The translations under genes were made by a program, and so were the position numbers. A stretch of DNA of 13,834 bases, from positions 1 to 13,834 of the forward strand of contig JBEINZ010000055.1 in NCBI GenBank assembly GCA_040377825.1, given 5' to 3'. The notes beneath the pieces are model-generated. The model had not been told where the DNA came from. It worked only from the letters and a program-made list of their open reading frames with translations, and did no database searches. Positions within the stretch are counted from its first letter, which is position 1. Every line of letters begins with the position of its first letter. Positions 1-5,821 of the stretch are shown here, one piece after another. This DNA is from JBEINZ01 sp040377825. GTDB lineage: Bacteria > Pseudomonadota > Alphaproteobacteria > Rhizobiales > Ancalomicrobiaceae.

Positions 1-20
1 CCCCAAAACCCCAAAACCCC
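1..20. repeat. Ciliate telomere, C4A4 type, 20 bp
   Basis: The window starts exactly with CCCCAAAACCCCAAAACCCC and then changes at once to non-repetitive sequence. Twenty double-stranded bases of C4A4 is the known telomere form of macronuclear chromosomes in Oxytricha and Stylonychia; Euplotes carries 28. The strand shown is the 5' C-rich strand, so this is a true left chromosome end. Telomeres of this kind are not known in alphaproteobacteria, which make up the rest of the window. Confidence 0.95.
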
Positions 21-68
21 GACATCTAAATGAGATATTATTTAAATAGGTATATAGTCAGGCCACAG
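21..68 (+). other. AT-rich subtelomeric leader of the ciliate gene
   Basis: This short AT-rich stretch lies between the telomere and the preferred ATG at 69. Hypotrich nanochromosomes typically have very short non-coding leaders. It contains an in-frame TAA at 27 and an in-frame ATG at 30. If TAA means glutamine, translation could start at 30 instead, adding 13 residues. I prefer 69 because the 21-68 base composition looks non-coding, but this is a judgement. Confidence 0.5.
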
Positions 69-1085
69 ATGGAGAGAATTCAGGAGGACGAATAGGAAGA
101 CGACGATATCTTCTTCTCCAAGCACTAGTAGCTGGTCAACAACGGCTACCAGAAAAACTTTGTGAAAAACCAAGTTTCTATGATGAACTTCAAATTTAAG
201 CAGGACTTTGAGCTCGATAACTTTTACGGCAGACAACGCTCAAACTCCTTCGAAGCAGAGTCTCCAACTTTAAAACATGGTTTGAAGAAAGAGCAATACT
301 CAAACTATTCTAATCCTGACGACATTCTTGACTAGTTGATAGATTCTGAGCCTATTGCTGCCATCTAGTTGCATCCGACTGGTTAAATCACAGACCCAAC
401 AACTTTTTCGACAAACAAGAACTCACATTCATAATCCTAGTCGTAGTCACAGTCGCAGTCACAAAGTAGCACAGGTACATTCAAGAAAAAACGCCAGCCT
501 CAAGAACGTTATGGAGCTAGCCCCGCCTTCACAGAATAGCTTGGCTACAACCAAAGTTTCAAGGTTCCCGATACGGTTTTAGTCTTCGATAAGGCCGTTT
601 TTAACGAAGACCACTACAGCTACTACTTCTACAAATAGTAGCAAAAAGCGCTTGGTAACTAAGAGAAGATGGCTGGTAAACAGAAAATCGCCGCTACGCA
701 ATACTTCCCAGATATACTTTATTCGCAAAGTTACGACGGTGAGATTGTAATTGAGTGGAATGAAGATTTACGAAAGTTAAACCTGCTCACTATGGTAGAC
801 ATGACCACAGTGTTTCAGGGCAAACAGGTCCCATTAAATGTGCAACTCTACAATCAGTTTGAGTAGGCAAATCACCCTAATCTACTAAACATTCTCAAAG
901 TTGACGTTTTAGAAAACATTAACACGATTGCATTCCGCAGCGAGGCCCCAGATCACATAAGCACGTGGAAGCAGTTCTGTAAGACCCAAACGAGCATGTT
1001 TCACACTCTGAGTCTCTTCCGCCAACTGACTTCTGCGATCGCGCATTTAAACTCCCTTGGAATCATTCACCGAGATGTCCATCCC
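69..1085 (+). CDS. Ciliate protein-kinase-like protein, 3'-truncated at the chimeric junction (TAA/TAG = Gln)
   Basis: One frame stays open from 21 to the junction if TAA and TAG are read as Gln. It holds 15 such codons and no TGA, and shows no sign of an intron. With Met at 69 the visible product is about 339 residues. It has an acidic start (MERIQEDEQEDDD), a Ser-Gln repeat near residues 121-132, and a kinase-like region from about residue 205. That region includes HPNLLNIL (about 269-276), then FRQLTSAIAHLNSLGIIHRD, ending with the catalytic-loop HRD at 334-336. The HPN helix and the Leu-rich helix before HRD resemble IRE1-like and other Ser/Thr kinases. Where the ATP-anchoring beta-3 lysine is expected the chain reads QGKQVPLNV, so that Lys may be missing and no clear glycine loop is seen; it could be a pseudokinase. 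The DFG motif and C-lobe are lost at the junction. The kinase fold is a fair call; subfamily and activity are inference. Confidence 0.7.
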
Positions 1086-1092
1086 ACAAGAC
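1080..1092. other. Chimeric junction: ciliate to alphaproteobacterial DNA
   Basis: Left of this point the ciliate frame reads HRDV then HP. Right of it a different frame reads QDSGYDRRHEGTGLGLS, the G2 box of a bacterial histidine kinase. The ciliate frame meets its first TGA at 1101, and the bacterial frame upstream of about 1087 reads nonsense for a histidine kinase. Composition changes from about 40% GC to well above 60% here. No telomere, repeat, transposon end or long homology marks the join, so an assembly or ligation chimera is the simplest explanation. Confidence 0.85.
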
Positions 1093-1344
1093 TCCGGGTA
1101 TGACCGCCGCCACGAAGGCACGGGCCTCGGTCTGTCGGTGGTGAAGGGTCTCGCCCTGCTGCACGGCGGCTCGATGTTGATTGAAAGCCGCCTCGGGTCG
1201 GGCACATGCGTGACCGTTCGGCTGCCGATTTTGCCGGACCCACAACTGATCGATCGTTCGCCAGGGCGTGGCGGCGACGCGGAGGTGGTTCCGCTGGCCA
1301 CGACCACGGTTACTGAGAACGGCCGCCTGCAGAAAAGCGCGTAA
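1086..1344 (+). CDS. Sensor histidine kinase, C-terminal ATPase end only (5' lost at junction)
   Basis: About 85 residues of a two-component sensor kinase remain. The sequence RRHEGTGLGLSVVKGL is the G2 box of the HATPase_c domain, followed by LHGGSMLIES, then GSGTCVTVRLP, the closing strands that end such domains. A tail of about 35 residues follows to the TAA stop. The dimerisation domain, phospho-accepting His and N box are absent because the ciliate DNA replaces them. A TTG-initiated frame from 1057 exists but its first residues derive from ciliate bases, so it is not a real start. The intact bacterial gene presumably encoded a PAS or membrane sensor kinase autophosphorylating on His. The peptidoglycan-binding gene starts 46 bases later on the same strand, suggesting a shared transcript. 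Confidence 0.85.
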
Positions 1345-1390
1345 AACACGGCCCCTCAACCGGGGAACATCGATCCGGAGACTGAAGACC

Positions 1391-2263
1391 ATGTTGGGCG
1401 AACGACACGGACCGACGGACAGGGCAGCGGCGCATGGTCGCGAACGCGGCGGACGCGTCGTCACCCCGCGTGATTTCGACGACTTCGACGATGAACGCGA
1501 CCGACGCCGCCCCGGTGGACTTCCGGTGCGCCTCGCGCTCGCCGCGATCCGAAATCCGGCCCTGACCGGCGGCGTGCTCGTGTCGCTCGTCGCGACAGTG
1601 GCAATTGTCTCCAACGCGCTTGGCTATCGCGACAACCGGCATCCCGCGCCGCTGTTTCAAACACGCCCCTACGAGAGCAAGCCGGTCGCGGCGCTGCCGC
1701 AGGCCCCGCAACCCGCGCCAACCGTCGCCGCCGAAGCCGCCGCCCCACGCGCCAAACCGCGCGCGAGCGAATCCCTATTGGTCCGCGATGTTCAATCGGC
1801 GCTCAAGGATCGCGGGCTCTATCTCGGACCGGTCGACGGCATTCTGGGGCCGGCTACTGCCGACGCCGTTCGCGGATTTGAAAAACAGGCCGGGTTCACT
1901 CAAACCGGCGAGCCGACGGATCGTCTCCTGGCCAATTTGCGCGAACGCAGCGGCCCTATTCCGCCGAAGCCCCTGACGGCCGCGGCCCAAACGTCGGCGC
2001 CAACGCCGGTTCCCACACCCGCCCCCCACGGTGCCCCGCTTGCCGCCAAGACCGATACGCTTGCCCAAGGGGGCGACGAGCGCTTGCAACGCGCCCAACG
2101 CGCCTTAATGGCGGCCGGCTACGGGCCTGTGCGCACGGATGGCAAACTCGACGAACGCACGCAGGATGCGATCCGCCGCCTCGAACTCGACCGTGGCTGG
2201 CCGATCACCGGACGACTTTCCGACCGGCTGATGGTCGACGTTCTCGCCTCCATCGACCGCTGA
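1391..2263 (+). CDS. Membrane-anchored protein with two peptidoglycan-binding domains
   Basis: This 290-residue protein has a charged cytosolic start (about 1-55, with an Asp/Arg-rich run at 28-40). A single membrane segment follows at about 57-77 (ALTGGVLVSLVATVAIVSNAL), then a Pro/Ala-rich linker. Two PG_binding_1-type repeats lie at about 128-185 (VQSALKDRGLYLGPVDGILG) and 229-288 (RAQRALMAAGYGPVRTDGKL). These three-helix modules bind cell-wall peptidoglycan, which places the C-terminal part in the periplasm. No catalytic domain is visible. The ATG at 1391 is chosen because a GGAG lies about 10 bases upstream and it gives a sensible N-terminus; a GTG at 1268 would overlap the kinase gene. 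The position directly after a sensor kinase suggests a link between wall state and signalling, which is inference. Confidence 0.82.
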   Translation: MLGERHGPTDRAAAHGRERGGRVVTPRDFDDFDDERDRRRPGGLPVRLALAAIRNPALTGGVLVSLVATVAIVSNALGYRDNRHPAPLFQTRPYESKPVAALPQAPQPAPTVAAEAAAPRAKPRASESLLVRDVQSALKDRGLYLGPVDGILGPATADAVRGFEKQAGFTQTGEPTDRLLANLRERSGPIPPKPLTAAAQTSAPTPVPTPAPHGAPLAAKTDTLAQGGDERLQRAQRALMAAGYGPVRTDGKLDERTQDAIRRLELDRGWPITGRLSDRLMVDVLASIDR

Positions 2264-2343
2264 CCCGCCAGATCTGATAGGATCGACGCGCTCGCGAGGG
2301 AACGGGCCGATCGGGGCCACGAGTTGCATTCCGGAGAAGCGCG

Positions 2344-2706
2344 TTGCACAGGGTAAAATCGGCGATCTGGGTCGCGGCCTATATTCGGCGGGTCGCCGGA
2401 GAGGGACTGAACGCGGTCGTCGCGCGACGCGGCGCGGAGGAAGCAGGCGCGATTTTCGTCAAGATCAACCGGCTGAACGGCACGGCCGATCTCTACGGTC
2501 CGGCGCCGCAGAGCGCCTTTGGCGACGAGCCTGTGCTCGACCGACTGTTCGAACGATTGCTGGACGGCGCAGCCGAGGCGGAAGCGGACCGTCGGATCCG
2601 TCGCGAGGCCGATTTCGATCCGGACCTATGGGCCATTGAACTGGACGACCGGCAGGCGCGACCGTTTCTCGAAGTCGTTCGCGAGAGACCGCAATTGCCG
2701 TTTTGA
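2344..2706 (+). CDS. DUF1491 family protein
   Basis: This 120-residue protein matches the DUF1491 pattern of alphaproteobacteria. It starts with VKSAIWVAAYIRR, continues with an Ala/Gly-rich motif and AIFVKINRLNGTADLYGP, and has a C-terminal half with RRIRREADFDPDLWAIELDDR. The function of the family is unknown; it has no signal peptide or membrane segment and is probably cytosolic. The start is a TTG at 2344 with GGAG at 2333-2336, seven bases upstream. No ATG or GTG lies near the conserved N-terminus, so the TTG decides the start. It lies 80 bases after the peptidoglycan-binding gene on the same strand and may share its transcript. Confidence 0.8.
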   Translation: MHRVKSAIWVAAYIRRVAGEGLNAVVARRGAEEAGAIFVKINRLNGTADLYGPAPQSAFGDEPVLDRLFERLLDGAAEAEADRRIRREADFDPDLWAIELDDRQARPFLEVVRERPQLPF

Positions 2707-2730
2707 ACCGATTTGATTTTGGATCGTCGG

Positions 2731-2804
2731 GGCATTTCCCGCTCAGATCGGACCATCCGAGCGACAAGGAATTGCTCCAGAGTCTAGGCCTTGAGCCGGT
2801 CCTT
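2731..2804. repeat. Dispersed intergenic repeat, copy A
   Basis: This copy matches the sequence at 6738-6809 over most of its length. Shared blocks include GCATTTC, GAACCATC-like, AATTGCTCC and CTTGAGCCGG/CCTGAGCCGG. It lies in the tail-to-tail gap between the DUF1491 gene and the DUF2336 gene. Such diverged, non-coding, intergenic copies are typical of small dispersed repeat families in Hyphomicrobiales. A 6-bp hairpin with a CTT loop (GGATCG/CGATCC, 2812-2826) follows and could help end transcription, but no T-run follows it. Confidence 0.6.
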
Positions 2805-2840
2805 TTCGTTTGGATCGCTTCGATCCGAACGGGACAGGCT

Positions 2841-4079
2841 CTAGTCGCGGCGCGGCGCGCTCGACGCGAAGGTCCGCCTTGGAGCGCCCTCCCCGGCTCT
2901 CATGCCGCGCGCTGCCTCCGGCCTGCTTGCAACCGGCCGCGCCTCTGGCCGGCCCAAATCCGAAAGCCCCCCAGCCGGCCGGGACGCCGGCGCGTCGATC
3001 GGCCGCTGCGCCTCCGAGGGGACGCGCGAGCGGGACACGGCCCGTTTTTCCTCGGAACGACGCAACGGGGAAAACACGCGGCCTTCGGCGCGCCACGCCT
3101 CGACAATCGATTGGGCCGCGCGCCAGCCAAGCGATTCGTAGAGCGATACGAGGTCGCGGGTCTTGAAATAGCCCCGCGCGCCATTGCGGTCGGACAGAAT
3201 GAGCAAGCTCGTGGCGGTTTTATCGTCGATCCCGAGCGCGGCGAGCGCGATCGCCAGTGGCTCGCCGCCGGCATCCTCAAACACGCCGCGGCCGGCCGCG
3301 GGCGTAACCTCGAGCGCTACGGCAAGAAGCCGCGCGATGCCGCCGAAATCCTTGGCGAAGGCCCGTTCGATCAACAAGGCGCCGAGCTCAACCGCGGAAA
3401 TGGCGCGTTTTGGTTGCCGGCCGGGCGCCTCGACGGCCCTGAGTGCCGCCGTCTTCATCGCCGCATTGATGGCGGCCGCGCGGTCGTCGGCATTAAGCGC
3501 CACGAAAGCTTCCGCGGGAATGGCCGGCTGCTTGGGTTCGCGCTTCAAGGCGCGCCTCAGATCGGAGGCCTCATCGGCGGCGCGACGGCGCAGACGCTTA
3601 ATCGTGTCCTCGTCCAAGCTGACGGACGGATTATCAAGCAGGAGACGCACCACGTCCGGCTCGAAGGTCTCCAAGAGCATCGCGACGACGCTTGGATCGA
3701 GATCTTGCCGGGTGGCAATCAAACGGCGATGCGACATGCCGCGCCTGACCGCGATGCGGACCAGATCGAGCGGCCCCAGAACCGGGGAGCGCGGAAGGAA
3801 GCGCTGCGCGACCTCGACCCTGTCCAGCCCGATCACGACCGCGATGGGAACCGGAAGGTCGGCGCGGTTCACCAATTGATCGGCGACCGCCATCCGGTCC
3901 GCCCAAGGGGCATCCTGATAAACCGACAGAAACAGCTCTTCGAAGACTTCGGCGTCTTCGGCGCGATTCTTGTCGTTTACTGTAAAAAGCTCTGTGAGCG
4001 CGCGCAGCAACGCGGCCGCGCGCGAGGCCGGCGGCAAGGATGCAAAACGCGTCAAATCTTCGGACGGAAACTGTGACAT
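2841..4079 (-). CDS. DUF2336 domain-containing protein
   Basis: This 412-residue protein matches DUF2336 of alphaproteobacteria: MSQFPSEDLTRFASLP at the start, a helical repeat-like body containing FEELFLSVYQDAPWADR, LPVPIAVVIG and FLPRSPVLG, and a conserved second half with RDLVSLYESLGWRAAQSIV. Roughly the last 75 residues are Arg/Ala/Pro-rich and probably disordered. The function is unknown; no signal peptide or membrane segment is seen. I chose the ATG at 4077-4079 because family members begin near there and the longer frame opens only with TTG at 4133; no strong ribosome site is visible. A CtrA box lies 75 bases upstream in the divergent intergenic region. The opposite strand carries a 457-codon open frame (2703-4076) across this gene, which I treat as a codon-bias shadow. 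Confidence 0.85.
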   Translation of the reverse strand: MSQFPSEDLTRFASLPPASRAAALLRALTELFTVNDKNRAEDAEVFEELFLSVYQDAPWADRMAVADQLVNRADLPVPIAVVIGLDRVEVAQRFLPRSPVLGPLDLVRIAVRRGMSHRRLIATRQDLDPSVVAMLLETFEPDVVRLLLDNPSVSLDEDTIKRLRRRAADEASDLRRALKREPKQPAIPAEAFVALNADDRAAAINAAMKTAALRAVEAPGRQPKRAISAVELGALLIERAFAKDFGGIARLLAVALEVTPAAGRGVFEDAGGEPLAIALAALGIDDKTATSLLILSDRNGARGYFKTRDLVSLYESLGWRAAQSIVEAWRAEGRVFSPLRRSEEKRAVSRSRVPSEAQRPIDAPASRPAGGLSDLGRPEARPVASRPEAARGMRAGEGAPRRTFASSAPRRD

Positions 4080-4114
4080 GTCCGATACTCGGGCTACGAA
4101 ACGCAACTGAACGC

Positions 4115-4128
4115 GAAGCCTAGGCTTC
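4115..4128. promoter_or_regulatory. Perfect 14-bp palindrome upstream of the DUF2336 gene
   Basis: GAAGCCTAGGCTTC reads the same on both strands. It lies 36 bases upstream of the DUF2336 start codon, a typical place for an operator bound by a dimeric regulator. No regulator can be named from the sequence. Confidence 0.35.
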
Positions 4129-4153
4129 AGCAACTAATATGTATCGGAATGCG

Positions 4154-4169
4154 TTAAGGCTCCGTTAAC
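4154..4169 (+). promoter_or_regulatory. CtrA-type box TTAA-N7-TTAAC
   Basis: The sequence reads TTAAGGCTCCGTTAAC, a perfect match to the full CtrA consensus known from Caulobacter and other alphaproteobacteria. It lies in the divergent region, 75 bases from the DUF2336 start (minus strand) and 160 bases from the 62-aa gene (plus strand). It could act on either. CtrA control of these genes is inference from the motif. Confidence 0.6.
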
Positions 4170-4194
4170 CCTGGCGGCGCGTAGATCGTTTGTA

Positions 4195-4210
4195 CAACAC
4201 ATTGGTGTTG
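4195..4210. promoter_or_regulatory. Inverted repeat in divergent promoter region
   Basis: CAACAC and GTGTTG form 6-bp arms around ATTG. The repeat lies in an AT-rich part of the 250-base divergent intergenic region, between the CtrA box and the 62-aa gene. It may be an operator half-site pair or may be incidental. Confidence 0.25.
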
Positions 4211-4328
4211 AATGTTTTACACCTTAGACATGCGTATATGTCAAAGGTTGCTTCGTTCGAGATGTCACGACTCTAAATGCCAATGCGGGCATAGGTCCGA
4301 AGAACAGCATGATGTGAAAGGAACCGCC

Positions 4329-4517
4329 ATGGGGACCGTCGTCTTCATTGACTTTGTCGGCCGGCGTGGTCTGCGCCGTTCGGCATCCGCCGATCGGGCG
4401 CCCACGGCGAGCGCTGAAATCCATCTGTTTTGCGGCGTTCGTTATGAACGCCAAGACGACTGGGCGGATCAGCCGGAGCACATCGAAGGGCCACAACCGG
4501 ACAAGCGGCAGGCATAG
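4329..4517 (+). CDS. Small conserved-looking protein of unknown function, 62 aa
   Basis: The protein starts MGTVVFIDFVGRRGLRR and has a central segment AEIHLFCGVRYER, then an acidic, polar tail. I recall small rhizobial proteins with a similar AEI-LF-GVRYER pattern, but I cannot name a family. It has no membrane segment or signal peptide. The ATG at 4329 has a GAAAGGA element about 7 bases upstream. An upstream in-frame ATG at 4212 would add 39 residues of atypical, Cys/Arg-rich sequence lying in the promoter region, so I reject it. The stop is 6 bases before the next gene's ATG, so the two are probably cotranscribed. A CtrA box lies upstream. Confidence 0.6.
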   Translation: MGTVVFIDFVGRRGLRRSASADRAPTASAEIHLFCGVRYERQDDWADQPEHIEGPQPDKRQA

Positions 4518-4523
4518 GCCTTC

Positions 4524-5354
4524 ATGACCCTAGGCGCCGCCGGGCCGTTCGCCGCTCGCAACGTCAACGCGATTGCCCTTGCGGTCTGCCTCCAGGCACT
4601 GCTTGGCTGCGCCGCCGAGCGCGGCGACTTCGGCCGCATCCAGCCGTCAACCTATACCGAAACCGTCAATCCCGACGCCGGCCGCTTGATCGCGACCCTG
4701 GCGCGCGGCGAAGTTTTATCCGATTTCAACAAGACCGACCGGGAAGTATCCTTGCGCGAACGGGCGTGGCCGCTGGTCCTGCCGCCGCATGCCCGCGACT
4801 GGTTCGGCGACTGGCTGGTTGAAATGCAGCGCACCCGCGTGCTGCCCGAGATCGATAGCCGCTATGACGTCAAAGCCTATTACGCGCTCCTGCGCCGCGA
4901 TCCGGCCCGCTCCAGCGAAACGCGTTGGCGCCGCCTCGTCGCCGACATGCGGGCCGACGCGGCGCTTGTTGGGCCATTTTGGACCGTGGCGGCGACGGTC
5001 AAGGGCGACGATGACCGTCGCATGGCGGCTTATGACAGCCACCGCGATCACCCGCCGAAGGAACTGACCGACCTCTACGCCCGCATCAACGAAAACGCCC
5101 GGGTCGTCGACTGGGTCTGGCGCGCCATGCGCTTCCGCCTGAAGTCCTACCGCCACGCCATCGACCGCATGGAAGTTGAAACTCCGACCGACACTCTCAT
5201 CGAGGTGAATCTGGCGTGGCAGGCGTTGCAGCAGGCAATTGCCGACGCCGAACTTGGCACCGACACCCTGTTCCGCCGGCGCGCCGTGACCGACCCGATC
5301 CCCTCGCGGTATAAACTGGGCGCAGGCATTGAGGAAAAGGTGCCGCAGAAGTAG
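4524..5354 (+). CDS. Predicted lipoprotein of unknown function
   Basis: This 276-residue protein has a hydrophobic N-terminal segment ending in a lipobox LLGC, with the lipidated Cys at residue 29. It would be exported, lipid-modified and anchored to a membrane facing the periplasm. The mature part is rich in Arg, Asp and Trp and mostly helical in appearance. Recognisable stretches include YDVKAYYALLRRD (about 113-125), RWRRLVADMRADAALVGPFW (about 133-153), and ENARVVDWVWRAMRFRLKSY (about 190-210). I do not recognise a named domain or catalytic motif. It follows the 62-aa gene by 6 bases with only a weak ribosome site, consistent with coupled translation. The C-terminal region carries many charged residues and no anchor. 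It resembles hypothetical proteins of alphaproteobacteria; the function is unknown. Confidence 0.7.
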   Translation: MTLGAAGPFAARNVNAIALAVCLQALLGCAAERGDFGRIQPSTYTETVNPDAGRLIATLARGEVLSDFNKTDREVSLRERAWPLVLPPHARDWFGDWLVEMQRTRVLPEIDSRYDVKAYYALLRRDPARSSETRWRRLVADMRADAALVGPFWTVAATVKGDDDRRMAAYDSHRDHPPKELTDLYARINENARVVDWVWRAMRFRLKSYRHAIDRMEVETPTDTLIEVNLAWQALQQAIADAELGTDTLFRRRAVTDPIPSRYKLGAGIEEKVPQK

Positions 5355-5384
5355 TGTTTTTGCTTGGATTTCCTGGAATGCTAG

Positions 5385-5606
5385 AATATTGCCGCCAATT
5401 TCTCCAATTATCACATGTTGCGGCTTGCGGAGATGCCGGTCGTGCAGGTCCAGACGGTCCTGACCGGCTCCATCTCAATCGGCGGCGTCGGCGAAACCGC
5501 CGTCCCCTGCGTCGCGCCAGCCATCGCCAAAGCCTATGCGACCTTAACCGGCAACCGTGTCGCCACGCTGCCGTTTTATCCGGGCGCAAGGATGGGGGAT
5601 GGTTGA
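5385..5606 (+). pseudogene. C-terminal remnant of a xanthine dehydrogenase/isoquinoline oxidoreductase-type molybdopterin subunit
   Basis: About 73 codons read NIAANFSNYHMLRLAEMP, then VVQVQTVLTGSISIGGVGE, then TAVPCVAPAIAKAYATLTG and RVATLPFYPG. This is the end of large molybdenum hydroxylase subunits of the IorB/CoxL type. The GGVGE glutamate, the active-site base in this family, is still present. Full proteins are about 700 or more residues, so roughly nine tenths is missing. A TAG at 5382 stops the frame immediately upstream and the preceding lipoprotein ends at 5354, leaving no room for the rest. The ATG at 5415 could start a 63-aa product, but it would lack all cofactor-binding domains. 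The small iron-sulphur subunit is not nearby. I read this as the scar of a deletion. Confidence 0.7.
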
Positions 5607-5670
5607 GGGGATTGCTTCGCCCGCTCCCTCGCATCGCCGACCAAGGTGGACCTCTAAACATCAAGAACGA

Positions 5671-5698
5671 CGCCGGTTTGGTCGGATCCAAACCGGCG
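5671..5698. terminator. Perfect 11-bp stem with 6-base loop
   Basis: CGCCGGTTTGG pairs perfectly with CCAAACCGGCG around a TCGGAT loop. It lies between the molybdopterin remnant and the persulfide dioxygenase gene. No T-run follows directly on either strand; a run of seven T begins near 5729. It may be a terminator for upstream transcription, an operator, or part of a mobile repeat. The flanking 5607-5821 stretch holds no gene that I can support. Confidence 0.4.
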
Positions 5699-5821
5699 CG
5701 GACTTACTTGTTGTGGGACGTTCGGCTTTTTTTGGTTCCGCGGTGACCGGGATTGCACTCACTCCGCAATCGCGCTGAAATCGGATTTTGCCGAACGGCA
5801 CCTTCCCAGGAGGGTCGGACC

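Noticed and set aside
42..866. Standard-code open frames in the ciliate part (42-236 minus, 355-582 plus, 669-866 as a separate gene)
   Set aside because: They arise from treating TAA/TAG as stops or from other frames; one continuous code-6 frame explains the whole region.
1063..1614. Minus-strand open frame crossing the junction
   Set aside because: It spans ciliate and bacterial DNA and overlaps two plus-strand genes; it cannot be a natural gene.
2703..4076. 457-codon plus-strand open frame opposite the DUF2336 gene
   Set aside because: The protein is Arg/Gly-rich and resembles nothing; the opposite strand encodes a recognised family in full. GC-rich codon bias creates such shadows.
5608..5645. 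GGATTGCTTCGC-like stretch resembling a known dispersed repeat
   Set aside because: Only a short part matches what I recall of that repeat family; no hairpin or second copy in the window.
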